NCBI GenBank assembly: GCA_027484495.1
Contig: JAIXSW010000073.1
Coordinates: 1 to 18,289 of the forward strand
Reading direction: 5' to 3'
Origin: Gammaproteobacteria bacterium
GTDB lineage: Bacteria; Pseudomonadota; Gammaproteobacteria; Enterobacterales; Alteromonadaceae
DNA: 18,289 bases
The notes below the pieces were generated by a model. It saw only the letters and a list, made by a program, of their open reading frames with translations. It searched no databases and had not been told where the DNA came from. Made by a program: the position numbers and the translations under genes. Shown one piece after another: positions 1 to 8,113 of this stretch (positions are counted from its first letter, which is position 1; each line of letters begins with the position of its first letter).

Positions 1-1210
1 AGTGCGTTGGCACTTCATAGTAGTTCAGACCGTGTGCCACTGCGACGCGATACAGTTCGCCACGCGCATCGTACAAATCTGCCACATGGATTTGCCAGCT
101 GTCTTCGTCAATAAAGAACACACGTTTGCCATATACATGGCGCATGCCATCTTTTAATTGCGCTTCAACCTGCCAAACACGGTGTTTTTCCCAGCGCACG
201 TATTCCGGATTAATATGCCCTGGTTTTAACAGATCAGCATATTTCGTGTCTTTACTGTGCAATTTGTAGCTGTTGTACGGGATATACAGTTCTTTTTTGC
301 CGACCAATTTCCAGTTATAGCGATCTGGTGAGCCGTTAAACATATCAAAATCGTCAGTGGTACGCAGACCATCTGATGCTGTACCTGGTGCATCATAAGC
401 CACGTTTGGTGCACGGCGCACACGACGCTGACCTGTGTTATATGTCCAGGCCTGACGAGGCGTTGCTACCTGGTCCATTGTTTCGTGCACTAACAGCGCA
501 GTACCGGCTAAACGTGCCGGCGTGGTCACGCTTTGTTTGAAACGAAACAGGATATTTTCAGCTTGTAATGCTTGTGCAGTTGCCGCTTTATCAGAATATT
601 TGAACATGATTTGTTCATCAAAACCGATCAGCGTGTAGTCGCCTGTCGCTGTAGGCGCTGCCTGGCCACCATTACGCGTTGCAGCAACACCACGGTAACG
701 CACGGTGTGGTTCCAGAACGCTTCGAGGCCATTAGCCGGAATTGGAAATGGAATACCAATCGCTGCGTTAATAATACCGTTACCGCCCTGCACTAACTCG
801 GCTTTACCAGCGATGTCTTTCGTCGCATCATAAACATACTGTGGGTAAGACGCAGTACGACGAGTCTGGTACACATTCATTTTGTAGGTTGGATACAGGT
901 CAAACAACGCAAGCTGACCCGGTGACAACGAATCTTTGTACTTTGCCAGATTAGATTTATCGATAGTAAACAAGACTTTATCACCAGCAAATGGATCCTG
1001 GTGATGGTCGCCTGGTTTGTAACCGGCAGGTGCCGCAGTAATACCGCCTTCCCATGCCGGAATTGAGCCATCCTTATTGCCGGCTTTTTCAGCACCAAGC
1101 GGCGTTAAATCTGCGCCTAAACGGGCAACTTGATCAGGACTGATTTTAGCCAGTGCGCCGGCGCTCAGGACCAGCGCAATAGCGCTGGACAACAGGGTGA
1201 GTTTTTTCAT
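1..1210 (-). CDS. DUF1329 family (LolA-fold, 'outer membrane lipoprotein-sorting') protein, C-terminus outside the window
   Basis: Reading from the ATG at 1208-1210 gives 403 uninterrupted codons to the left edge. DUF1329 proteins are usually about 450 residues, so roughly the last 50 are missing. It begins MKKLTLLSSAIALVLSAGALA, a typical Sec signal peptide with likely cleavage after ALA (about residue 22), and has no lipobox Cys. The mature part opens with the family pattern: a 'RLGADLTPLGAEKAGN' segment, then 'IPAWEGG'. Further on are a Tyr/Trp-rich stretch ('FWNHTVRYRG'), 'RVRRAPNVAYD' and 'DRYNWKLVGKKELYIPYN'. From family knowledge, DUF1329 proteins have a LolA-like fold that could carry a hydrophobic ligand in the periplasm; the ligand is unknown. 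It starts 18 bp after the DUF1302 gene, with a purine-rich RBS region in the gap, so the two are almost certainly one operon. An RND/MMPL-type transporter and a YCF48-like gene often accompany such pairs and may lie further left; this cannot be seen here. Confidence 0.9.
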   Translation of the reverse strand, partial: MKKLTLLSSAIALVLSAGALAKISPDQVARLGADLTPLGAEKAGNKDGSIPAWEGGITAAPAGYKPGDHHQDPFAGDKVLFTIDKSNLAKYKDSLSPGQLALFDLYPTYKMNVYQTRRTASYPQYVYDATKDIAGKAELVQGGNGIINAAIGIPFPIPANGLEAFWNHTVRYRGVAATRNGGQAAPTATGDYTLIGFDEQIMFKYSDKAATAQALQAENILFRFKQSVTTPARLAGTALLVHETMDQVATPRQAWTYNTGQRRVRRAPNVAYDAPGTASDGLRTTDDFDMFNGSPDRYNWKLVGKKELYIPYNSYKLHSKDTKYADLLKPGHINPEYVRWEKHRVWQVEAQLKDGMRHVYGKRVFFIDEDSWQIHVADLYDARGELYRVAVAHGLNYYEVPTH

Positions 1211-1228
1211 AATTCTTCTCGTCCCTTC

Positions 1229-3367
1229 TTATAAAGAGTATTTGATGTTAAAAGACACGAAATCACGGTCTTCAGTATTGTTGGTGGTGCCGACGCCATC
1301 AAAGAACGCGTTGTAAGACAATTCCGCCGACCATGCGTTCAGATAATCAAACGCCAGCGAATAACTCAGCGCTTTTTTATCTTCGGAGAACATGAACAAC
1401 GGATCTGGTGTGATGCCGTTGACGTCATGGGAGAATGTCAGACGTTGCGTCAGGTTGACGCCTGCCATCACGTTGTTGTAGTTGGCGATAGCCACTAAAC
1501 GGTAACCCCAGGCAGATTTCGTCGGGAACGGGTTGGTTTCCGCGCCATTTGAAACGCCTGTGTGCAGACCGGTTTTCAGGATCAGCTGGCCTTGCGCATT
1601 GGTACCCATCAATGGATAGCCGCTGCGATCAGTGTTTGGACCATTCAGACGTAACACATCCTCGTCGGGCATATCTTTGATATCGATACCACCGATTTCG
1701 GCCAATACAGTGAAGTTATCAGTCTTTAGTACCGCCCCACCCAGGTGGCTCACTGTTAACTGCGCCTGCATCGTATCGCTCAGCACATAACCTTGCGCAA
1801 ACTGACCTGGCTGAACTTTCTTGCCATTAAAGCGACCGATTTGTGAAATACCGGCTAAATCCGGACGGATGCCGGCGTTTGCCAGCTGTTCCGGCATACC
1901 GGCGTACAGAATTTCTACGTCATCGATTTGCAGCGGTTCATCCTGGCGATAGGCCAATTCACCAGCGATAGAAGTGCCTTCCAGCGTGGTGTTGAAGCTG
2001 AAACCATACAGCTTGATGTCTTCCGGATATTCAATCAGACCTTTAGACACTGCTTTGAGATTGCCAACATTGTCAGCAGTCAGCGTATTGGCTGCCATGT
2101 AGGCAATGTCTGTTTGGATCGCTGCAGTACGGAAATCAGAAGCGATACCTGAAATCACCGGTGTACGGCTATGGTAATTCATGTGGTACAGAGCAAACTC
2201 GGTATCGTTCAGCTCTGGAGAGAAGTACTCCAGTTTCAGACCATATTGACCTGAATCGCTGGGTTCAATTTCACCGGCATCGCCTTTTGGCCGCAGCGTG
2301 ACTTTGGTTGGATAGGCCAGGTAGGCGCTCGACAACTGGCCAAGGCTGGTCTGTGCCGCCGCTTTTTGTGCTGCAGTTGCGGCTGGGTTTTGCAACACCG
2401 CCATCGCAGCTTTTACACCGTTACCGATACCGTTTAAACCGGCCAGTAATGTGCTCAGATCCAAATCCGGGTTACCGGCAAAACCGAGCTGAATGTTCTG
2501 GTTGTAACCGCCTTTGCCGGCAAAATCATTGGTAGAGAAATAGGTACCTGGCACTGGCAGGTAACTGTTTTGCCAATCGTACTGGTAGAACACTTCTGCG
2601 GATAATTGCTCGGTAATACCTAAAGATGCCCAAGCCATACCAACCGGAATGTAAGCTTCTTTTAAATCAGCACCCGGCAGACAGGCAATACCGACGTCAA
2701 TTGGCGTGATGTTGATACCGTGCTGGATCAGGGTACTTTCACCCCAGCTCAGCACCTGCTCACCTACACGGATTTGCAAAGGATTCGCACCGTCGTTCAA
2801 GGCGAAATTCGCGAACACATAAGCGTCCAATAAACGCACATCACGACAGGCTAAATCACGGGCGTCGTCATCGAGGCACGGATCGACACGTTTGCCGGAC
2901 ACCGGATTGGTATAAGCCCCCTCATTGTCCATCAGGGCAGCATCGTAGAAATACATAAAACGCGTAAACAGACCAAAGTCGCCTTTGGTGATTGATAATT
3001 CGTGGGTGCCTTTAAACAACTCAGAGAAAATATCACCTTTGTCGTAATTCAGGTTACCGGCATCACCATTTGAAGAATAGCCACCCGGCTGAGCCCAAAT
3101 TTCTGACGAAGGATAAATGACGTTAGTGGCGGCGTTGTAGCCGGTCCAGTTAAAACGTGGATGGTTGACTTTACTGATGGTGTCCCAGTTGCGGTCCTCT
3201 GCCCGCCAGCTGGCACCATATGAAAAGGTTGAGTCAAATACAACTTCGACATCCTCACCCAGTGTGAAACTGGCTGCCTGAATGGACGTTGCAGACAAGG
3301 CTAACAGTGCAGACGCGACACCAAGCACCAATGGCTTTTTGGTGAAGGCTAATGGCCTTTTGTTCAT
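1229..3367 (-). CDS. DUF1302 family outer-membrane beta-barrel protein
   Basis: 712 residues. The reading frame stays open to 3430, but the start is taken at ATG 3365-3367. That start is followed by a clear signal peptide (MNKRPLAFTKKP, then a Leu/Ala-rich core, 'ATSIQAA', cleavage near residue 31-32) and preceded by a strong GGGGGGAG Shine-Dalgarno 8 nt upstream. The mature part shows alternating polar/aromatic beta-strand patterns throughout. The DUF1302 signature region 'LRIRVGEQVLSWGES'-like ('LQIRVGEQVLSWGES') is followed by 'GINITPIDV'. Cys164 and Cys174 sit in a 'DPC...LAC' loop and could form a disulfide. It ends 'FNIKYSL', barrel-like but with Leu rather than the usual final Phe. Residues about 303-352 look like an Ala-rich helical insertion. 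From family knowledge DUF1302 proteins are porin-like and co-occur with DUF1329; transport of a hydrophobic molecule to or through the outer membrane is inference. Confidence 0.88.
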   Translation of the reverse strand: MNKRPLAFTKKPLVLGVASALLALSATSIQAASFTLGEDVEVVFDSTFSYGASWRAEDRNWDTISKVNHPRFNWTGYNAATNVIYPSSEIWAQPGGYSSNGDAGNLNYDKGDIFSELFKGTHELSITKGDFGLFTRFMYFYDAALMDNEGAYTNPVSGKRVDPCLDDDARDLACRDVRLLDAYVFANFALNDGANPLQIRVGEQVLSWGESTLIQHGINITPIDVGIACLPGADLKEAYIPVGMAWASLGITEQLSAEVFYQYDWQNSYLPVPGTYFSTNDFAGKGGYNQNIQLGFAGNPDLDLSTLLAGLNGIGNGVKAAMAVLQNPAATAAQKAAAQTSLGQLSSAYLAYPTKVTLRPKGDAGEIEPSDSGQYGLKLEYFSPELNDTEFALYHMNYHSRTPVISGIASDFRTAAIQTDIAYMAANTLTADNVGNLKAVSKGLIEYPEDIKLYGFSFNTTLEGTSIAGELAYRQDEPLQIDDVEILYAGMPEQLANAGIRPDLAGISQIGRFNGKKVQPGQFAQGYVLSDTMQAQLTVSHLGGAVLKTDNFTVLAEIGGIDIKDMPDEDVLRLNGPNTDRSGYPLMGTNAQGQLILKTGLHTGVSNGAETNPFPTKSAWGYRLVAIANYNNVMAGVNLTQRLTFSHDVNGITPDPLFMFSEDKKALSYSLAFDYLNAWSAELSYNAFFDGVGTTNNTEDRDFVSFNIKYSL

Positions 3368-3442
3368 GTTCGTTTCTCCCCCCTGTCCCTGCAGGTATAT
3401 TTTGTTTTTGTAATCGGTCGCTTTGATCAACTGCTCTGATCT

Positions 3443-3454
3443 CTACGCACGTAG
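3443..3454. repeat. Short inverted repeat CTACG-N2-CGTAG, possible operator
   Basis: The two 5-base arms are perfectly complementary around a CA centre. The element lies at the predicted transcription start of the DUF1302 operon, where a bound repressor would block initiation. An arm of this length can occur by chance, and no regulator gene is visible nearby. Confidence 0.25.
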
Positions 3455-3459
3455 CAGAA

Positions 3460-3488
3460 ATAATTACATCATTTTCCGGAGGGCGCAA
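3460..3488 (-). promoter_or_regulatory. Candidate sigma-70 promoter of the DUF1302-DUF1329 operon
   Basis: On the minus strand a -35-like TTGCGC (3483-3488) is followed, after a 17-nt spacer, by a -10-like AATTAT (3460-3465). Each matches four of six consensus positions. Transcription would begin near 3453, leaving a leader of about 86 nt. This comes from pattern reading only, and other weak boxes exist in the region. Confidence 0.3.
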
Positions 3489-3683
3489 GGCTATAAGATG
3501 GGTAAATCTGTTGATTTGTCTTTAGTTTTTGCCGTTATAACCTTGCCAACGACACATCCCTCTCCCTATCAGTTTAACTGAAGACTGACCAGTTGCTGAG
3601 AATTCGCTTAACTACATGAATTAGAACATTAAAAACAACAAAATCGCCGTGCATGTTTTAATCTAGCGTTTAAAGTATTCACT

Positions 3684-3911
3684 CTAATTTATTTTGTGCA
3701 GTGCTTTAAACTTCCCTTTAGCATCGGTTAACAGCTCAAAACGACCATCCAGACCAGAATGCTGAAAAAAGCGCCGAAAATGCACTAAATCCAATTGGAT
3801 GCGCAGGCCGTTGTCGGCCTGCACCACGACAGATTTGACGTGCCCCTGATAATACGACAACACCTGATCGGCACTGAGCAGCAGGCGAAACCGGTAACAC
3901 CGTTCAGCCAT
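3684..3911 (-). CDS. DUF2835 family small protein
   Basis: 75 residues. It matches the DUF2835 pattern recalled from other gammaproteobacteria: an N-terminal 'RCYRFRLLLSADQVLSYYQG' beta-strand/Tyr-Tyr segment, 'VVVQADNGLRIQLDLVHFRRFF', then 'SGLDGRFELLTDAKGKFKALHKI' at the C-terminus. The function of the family is unknown. The absence of a signal peptide or membrane segment suggests a cytoplasmic protein. Its ATG (3909-3911) overlaps the end of pepN by 8 bp, so translation is probably coupled to PepN and the gene has no room for its own promoter. The gene is full length for the family and ends in TAG with no clear terminator after it. Confidence 0.85.
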   Translation of the reverse strand: MAERCYRFRLLLSADQVLSYYQGHVKSVVVQADNGLRIQLDLVHFRRFFQHSGLDGRFELLTDAKGKFKALHKIN

Positions 3912-6468
3912 GCAGCGCCTTATTCAGCTTTTCTGTCAAATCCGGGCTGAGGCCTTGTTGTTGCTGTAACTGTGTCAGTGCTTGTTGCATCAGCGCTGAG
4001 CGTGCCGGCGCAAAACGTTTGAAAGACAACAGTGGCGTAACCAGTCGGGACGCCAGCTGCGGATTGATCGCATCTGCTTTACCGATAACAGTGGCGAGCC
4101 GCTGATAACCGGCGCCGTCTGCCTGATGAAACATCGCCGGATTCTGCTGACCAAACACCGCATAAAGTGCGCGCACCCGATTCGGATTTTTCCAGTCAAA
4201 CTGCTCGAGCTGTTCAGCCTGATCCAGCATGGTAAAAACTTGAGGCGTAGCAAGCGATGCTAGCAACGCTGAATGTTTGTCAAACAACTGGACGTTGTGG
4301 CCGTGCTGCAGGTAAAACTGTTGCAGCATTTGGCACGCCTGTGGATGTGCCGCGCGCACCAGCGCCTGCAATACCGCCAATTTGTCAGTCATATTGTCTG
4401 AACCGTTATATTGCTGTTGCCACAGCAAATCCGGCGTGTCTTTGACCCGCAGCAAATAGCGCAGCGCGGTATTTCGCAGTGCACGCAGCCCGGTTTGTCC
4501 TTCTGAATACTGATAAGGCGCAGGCACCAGACGTTGGTACAAGTCCAGCCAGTCGGCTGCAAACAACGTTGCCAGTTGCTGCTGATAACTCTCCAGCGCG
4601 TGCAGGATCTTCTCAACCGGAATTTGTTCGTACTGTTCGGCCAGCGTATCAAAGCCCGGCAAGGTCAACAGCTCCGCAGTAAAAGCCAAATCCGCCAATG
4701 GCGATCGGACCAGCTGACCTAACACGTCCAGCAACCCTGACGGAATTGGTGCCAGCTCCCCGTCATGCACGGAACGCCGGACCAAATCGGACCACAGTTG
4801 CTGCATTGCATCCCAGCGCGCCACGCCGTCCTGTGCATGCTGACTCAGGTACAGCAGTTCGTCGGTCTGCCAGGCGTAGCTGAATTTTACCGGCGCACTA
4901 AAGTCAGCCAGCAATACCGGGATCACTGGCAATTCCAGACCGGCAAAATCAAAGGATTGTTCTGTGTTGGCAAACTGCAGCAGCCCGCTTTGTATCTGGC
5001 CTTTGCCATCGTGTAATTCATAACGCAGTGGCAGTAATAACGGCTGCTTGTCGGTCTGATCTTTTGTCGCCGGGGTGTGCTGGCGCAAGGTTAAGCGCAC
5101 GCCGCCGGCAGTATTTTCTAGTATAGCGCTGAGCTCCGGTGTGCCGGATTGGCTATACCAGCGTTTGAATGCGCTGAGATCAGTCTGATTGGCATCCTGC
5201 ATCGCCTGAACAAAATCGTCACAGGTCACTGCCTGACCGTCATGACGCTGAAAGTAAAGATCCATGCCGCGGCGAAAACCTGCTTCGCCCAGCAACGTAT
5301 GCTGCATGCGGATCACTTCGGCGCCTTTGTCATATACCGTGACCGTGTAAAAGTTATTCATCTCCTCCACCACGTCCGGACGGATTGGATGCGCCATCGG
5401 ACCGGCATCTTCCGCAAACTGCGCGGTACGGATGGTTTTAATCGCGTCGATGCGGCATAAAGTGGCTGAGCCCATCGCCGCACTGAATTGCTGATCGCGA
5501 AAGACCGTCAAGCCTTCTTTTAGACTGAGCTGGAACCAGTCGCGACACGTGACGCGGTTACCGGTCCAGTTATGGAAATATTCGTGGGCGATGATACTTT
5601 CGATATTAAAGTAATCGGTGTCAGTCGCAGTCTGCGCATCCGCCAGCACAAACTTGCTGTTAAACACATTCAGGCCTTTGTTTTCCATCGCGCCCATATT
5701 AAAAAAGTCGACCGCAACGACCATATAGATATCGAGGTCGTATTCAAGACCATACACATCTTCATCAAACTTCATCGCGCGTTGTAACGATTCCAACGCA
5801 AATTGTGCTTGTTGTTGCTGGCCTTTATCGACATAGAACTTCAGCGCCACATCGCGGCCGCTTTTAGTGACATAGCTGCCGGTCAGTTCATCAAAATCAC
5901 CGGCGACCAGCGCAAACAGGTAACAAGGTTTTGGGAAAGGGTCATGCCAGCTGACCCGCACGCGGCCATCAGCCAGCTGATGTTTAGCAATCAGATTGCC
6001 GTTGGATAACAAAAACGGCAGGTTCGTATCGGCAATAATATGCGTGGTAAATACCGCCATGACATCAGGCCGGTCCGGGTAAAACGTAATGCGGCGAAAA
6101 CCTTCAGCTTCACATTGTGTGCAATAAGCGCCATTCGACAAATACAGCCCTTCCAGCGCCGTATTCGCCGCCGGGTTTATCTCAGTGCGGATGCAGAGTT
6201 CAAACTGCTCAGGTAGGTCGCGCAGCAAGATACCATCCGCGCGCTGCTCACGCGCCGTCCAGTCCTGGCCATTCACCGTCAACGAGATCAAGCGCAAATC
6301 CTGCCCATCCAGCCACAGACTCGTAGCCCCGGCTACAGCACGGCGTAACTGACTGACCGCCAACACCCGCGTTACTGCTGGTGACAACTCAAATTCGAGC
6401 TCAACCTGACTGATCACATAAGTCGGTGGCTGATAATCAAGACGATTTTTGGCAGTATTGGCGCTCAT
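3904..6468 (-). CDS. pepN: Aminopeptidase N (M1 zinc metallopeptidase)
   Basis: 854 residues, close to the about 870 of E. coli PepN. It removes N-terminal residues from peptides in the cytoplasm in the last steps of protein turnover. Visible motifs are the substrate-binding GAMEN (residues 259-263) and the zinc site HEYFH with a downstream Glu in 'LKEGLTVFRDQ' (His295, Glu296, His299, Glu318). These lie two residues before the E. coli positions 297/298/301/320. The N-terminal beta domain begins with 'YQPPTYVISQVELEFEL', and the C-terminal third is the helical PepN domain. The frame is open to 6513, but the ATG at 6466-6468 is chosen because GGAG lies 7 nt upstream and the protein then starts MSANTAKNRLDY, as in homologues. 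There is no signal peptide. A candidate promoter lies at 6500-6527, just after the nhaC terminator. The downstream DUF2835 gene overlaps it. Confidence 0.97.
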   Translation of the reverse strand: MSANTAKNRLDYQPPTYVISQVELEFELSPAVTRVLAVSQLRRAVAGATSLWLDGQDLRLISLTVNGQDWTAREQRADGILLRDLPEQFELCIRTEINPAANTALEGLYLSNGAYCTQCEAEGFRRITFYPDRPDVMAVFTTHIIADTNLPFLLSNGNLIAKHQLADGRVRVSWHDPFPKPCYLFALVAGDFDELTGSYVTKSGRDVALKFYVDKGQQQQAQFALESLQRAMKFDEDVYGLEYDLDIYMVVAVDFFNMGAMENKGLNVFNSKFVLADAQTATDTDYFNIESIIAHEYFHNWTGNRVTCRDWFQLSLKEGLTVFRDQQFSAAMGSATLCRIDAIKTIRTAQFAEDAGPMAHPIRPDVVEEMNNFYTVTVYDKGAEVIRMQHTLLGEAGFRRGMDLYFQRHDGQAVTCDDFVQAMQDANQTDLSAFKRWYSQSGTPELSAILENTAGGVRLTLRQHTPATKDQTDKQPLLLPLRYELHDGKGQIQSGLLQFANTEQSFDFAGLELPVIPVLLADFSAPVKFSYAWQTDELLYLSQHAQDGVARWDAMQQLWSDLVRRSVHDGELAPIPSGLLDVLGQLVRSPLADLAFTAELLTLPGFDTLAEQYEQIPVEKILHALESYQQQLATLFAADWLDLYQRLVPAPYQYSEGQTGLRALRNTALRYLLRVKDTPDLLWQQQYNGSDNMTDKLAVLQALVRAAHPQACQMLQQFYLQHGHNVQLFDKHSALLASLATPQVFTMLDQAEQLEQFDWKNPNRVRALYAVFGQQNPAMFHQADGAGYQRLATVIGKADAINPQLASRLVTPLLSFKRFAPARSALMQQALTQLQQQQGLSPDLTEKLNKALHG

Positions 6469-6499
6469 AAACAACTCCGGTATATAAAAGTCGCGACAA

Positions 6500-6527
6500 A
6501 TAACACTAAGCATTTGTGGCGTATCAA
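6500..6527 (-). promoter_or_regulatory. Candidate sigma-70 promoter of pepN
   Basis: On the minus strand TTGATA (6522-6527, five of six matches to TTGACA) is followed, after 16 nt, by TGTTAT (6500-6505, four of six matches). It lies between the nhaC terminator and the pepN ATG. It predicts a start near 6493 and a short leader of about 25 nt that contains the pepN ribosome binding site. Confidence 0.45.
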
Positions 6528-6532
6528 CAGAT

Positions 6533-6557
6533 AAAAAAGCCTGCGAAGTCGCAGGCT
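6533..6557 (-). terminator. Intrinsic terminator of nhaC
   Basis: On the minus strand an 8-bp GC-rich stem, AGCCTGCG paired with CGCAGGCT around a 4-nt ACTT loop, is followed directly by a run of T. It lies 7 nt after the nhaC stop codon and separates nhaC from pepN. Confidence 0.92.
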
Positions 6558-6563
6558 GTCGGA

Positions 6564-8048
6564 TCAGGCCTTTGGTCTGTCCACAACGGGCAACAGGCTC
6601 TCCGGCGGTGTCAGCCGCAGAATTTTAATCCCGAGGTAAGCATAAACAATCGCCAACAGCGGATTAATCAAATTAAAGAACGCGTAAAAAATATAGTCCA
6701 GCGGGCTAACGCCTAAAACCCCATGCATATAAGCGCCACAGGTATTCCACGGGATCAGCGCACTGGTAATAGTCCCGCCATCTTCTAAAGTCCGCGATAA
6801 ATTGACCGGCGCCAGACCCCGTTTTTCAAATTCTTCTTTATACATCCGACCCGGCATTACAATCGCCATATATTGATCAGCTGCCAGAATATTGGTGGCG
6901 ATACAGGTCAGTATGGTACTGGTGATCAGCGAGCCGGTGCTGTGCGCGCGGCGTAAAATCGCCTGCACAAACCGTCGCAGCAAACCGGTATGTTCCAATA
7001 CTGAACCAAATACCATTGCCGACATAATCAGCCAAACCGTATTCATCATTTTTGACATGCCGCCGCCGCTCAGCAGCTTGTCTAATTCAACATTGCCGGT
7101 TTCAATAACAAAACCGCTGTGTAAAGTGGTCCACACCACTTTTAATTGTGCCAGTACGGTTGGATAGGCCTGGTCGGCCATTTTCTCAATTAAAGGCTGC
7201 TGAAACAGCACTGCCCAGACGCCCCCCAGCAATGCACCTATAAATACGGTCGGGAAGGCCGGGACTTTCTTCACCGCCATCACCAGCAATACCACCATCG
7301 GCAACAGATGCAGCAAAGATATATCAAAGTGTTGCTGTAAATCGCGACTGATCTGATCGATTTTCTCTACGTTGGCGACGCCATTGGCGTTAAATCCGAT
7401 CAGGATAAATAACAATATGGCCAGGATCAGGCTCGGAATTGTGGTCCATAACATATGGCGGATGTGTGAGAATAAATCAGACCCGGCCACCGCCGGCGCC
7501 AGATTCGTGGTATCGGACAGTGGCGATATTTTGTCACCAAAATAAGCGCCCGAGACTATCGCGCCTGCGGTGATCACCGGTGACAAACCGAGCCCCATCG
7601 ACACCCCAATCAGCGCCACACCGACAGTGGCAGCTGTGGTCCAGGAACTACCAATGCCCAGTGCCACAATCGCACAGAGCACACAAGTGGCAGCGTAGAA
7701 CCAGCTTGGATCTAACACCTGCAGGCCATAATAAATCAATGCGGGCACAGTACCGGACAATAACCAGGTGCCGATCAGCGCACCAACCGAAAACAGAATC
7801 AGCACAGCGCCGAGAGACAACGCGATCCCCCGGATCATTGCCTGTTCCATTTCTTCCCAGCCGAAGCCATTTTTCAGGCCAATCAGCACGGCGATAGCGG
7901 CAGCGACAAATAATGCCATCTGGTTTGGACCAAATGATGAGTCACTGCCGTACAGGTAAACAGATAAGCTCAGCAAAAAAATCAGCGCGCCAAGCGGGAG
8001 CAGCGCGTCCAGCATACTGGGCGCTTTTGGAGTTGTTGATGTTGTCAT
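6564..8048 (-). CDS. nhaC: Na+/H+ antiporter NhaC
   Basis: 494 residues, a multi-spanning inner-membrane protein with about a dozen hydrophobic segments. NhaC-family antiporters expel Na+ in exchange for H+, for pH and sodium homeostasis. Diagnostic conserved stretches are 'GIGSSWTTAATVGVALIG' (131-148), 'GAYFGDKISPLSDTTNLA' (167-184), 'NILAADQYMAIVMPGRM' (386-402) and 'LEDGGTITSALIPWNTCG' (421-438). The Asp and Ser/Thr residues in these lie in the membrane core. Two internal regions (87-184 and 340-440) look like the inverted halves usual for this superfamily. It starts 65 bp after the NSS-family transporter gene with only a weak AGAG ribosome binding site and ends at a strong terminator, so it may share a transcript with the upstream gene. 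Family assignment is firm; ion preference is by homology. Confidence 0.95.
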   Translation of the reverse strand: MTTSTTPKAPSMLDALLPLGALIFLLSLSVYLYGSDSSFGPNQMALFVAAAIAVLIGLKNGFGWEEMEQAMIRGIALSLGAVLILFSVGALIGTWLLSGTVPALIYYGLQVLDPSWFYAATCVLCAIVALGIGSSWTTAATVGVALIGVSMGLGLSPVITAGAIVSGAYFGDKISPLSDTTNLAPAVAGSDLFSHIRHMLWTTIPSLILAILLFILIGFNANGVANVEKIDQISRDLQQHFDISLLHLLPMVVLLVMAVKKVPAFPTVFIGALLGGVWAVLFQQPLIEKMADQAYPTVLAQLKVVWTTLHSGFVIETGNVELDKLLSGGGMSKMMNTVWLIMSAMVFGSVLEHTGLLRRFVQAILRRAHSTGSLITSTILTCIATNILAADQYMAIVMPGRMYKEEFEKRGLAPVNLSRTLEDGGTITSALIPWNTCGAYMHGVLGVSPLDYIFYAFFNLINPLLAIVYAYLGIKILRLTPPESLLPVVDRPKA

Positions 8049-8084
8049 TTATTGCTCTATTGTTTGCTTTATTATTGGTTTTGT

Positions 8085-8113
8085 AGCCCGTCAGGCGGGC
8101 TTTTGTTTTTTTA
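8085..8113 (+). terminator. Hairpin between the two Na+ carrier genes; its T-run is on the strand opposite to the genes
   Basis: AGCCCG (8085-8090) pairs with CGGGCT (8096-8101) around a 5-nt loop. On the plus strand it is followed by a T-rich run (8101-8112), the layout of an intrinsic terminator. On the minus strand, where both flanking genes lie, the hairpin is preceded by the A-run and followed by ACAAAACC, so it should terminate poorly there. It may stop antisense transcription, or simply shape the mRNA between the genes. Confidence 0.55.

Larger units (their letters stand above)
3368..3683. other. 316-bp non-coding region upstream of the DUF1302-DUF1329 operon
   Basis: This is the longest gene-free stretch in the window. 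It is AT-rich and has no plausible ORF with an RBS. It carries a candidate minus-strand promoter (3460-3488) and two short perfect inverted repeats: CTACG-CA-CGTAG at 3443-3454 and CAGTT-T-AACTG at 3570-3580. I see no convincing intrinsic terminator after the DUF2835 gene, so pepN transcripts may run into this region or end by a factor-dependent route. Confidence 0.6.

Noticed and set aside
3368..3430. N-terminal extension of the DUF1302 protein by 21 codons to an upstream in-frame start.
   Set aside because: The extension would bury the signal peptide, and the strong ribosome binding site fits only the ATG at 3365-3367.
3587..3594. GACCAGTT resembling one half of a FadR operator upstream of the DUF1302 operon.
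   Set aside because: The other half-site is not there, so the match is weak and probably chance.
4389..4652. Open frames of 60-105 codons in other frames, inside pepN and most other genes.
   Set aside because: They lie within well-supported genes, have no family likeness or ribosome binding sites, and show the unusual composition expected of shadow frames.
6469..6513. N-terminal extension of PepN by 15 codons.
   Set aside because: GGAG lies correctly before the ATG at 6466-6468, the zinc-site numbering then matches E. coli PepN closely, and the extension overlaps the candidate promoter.
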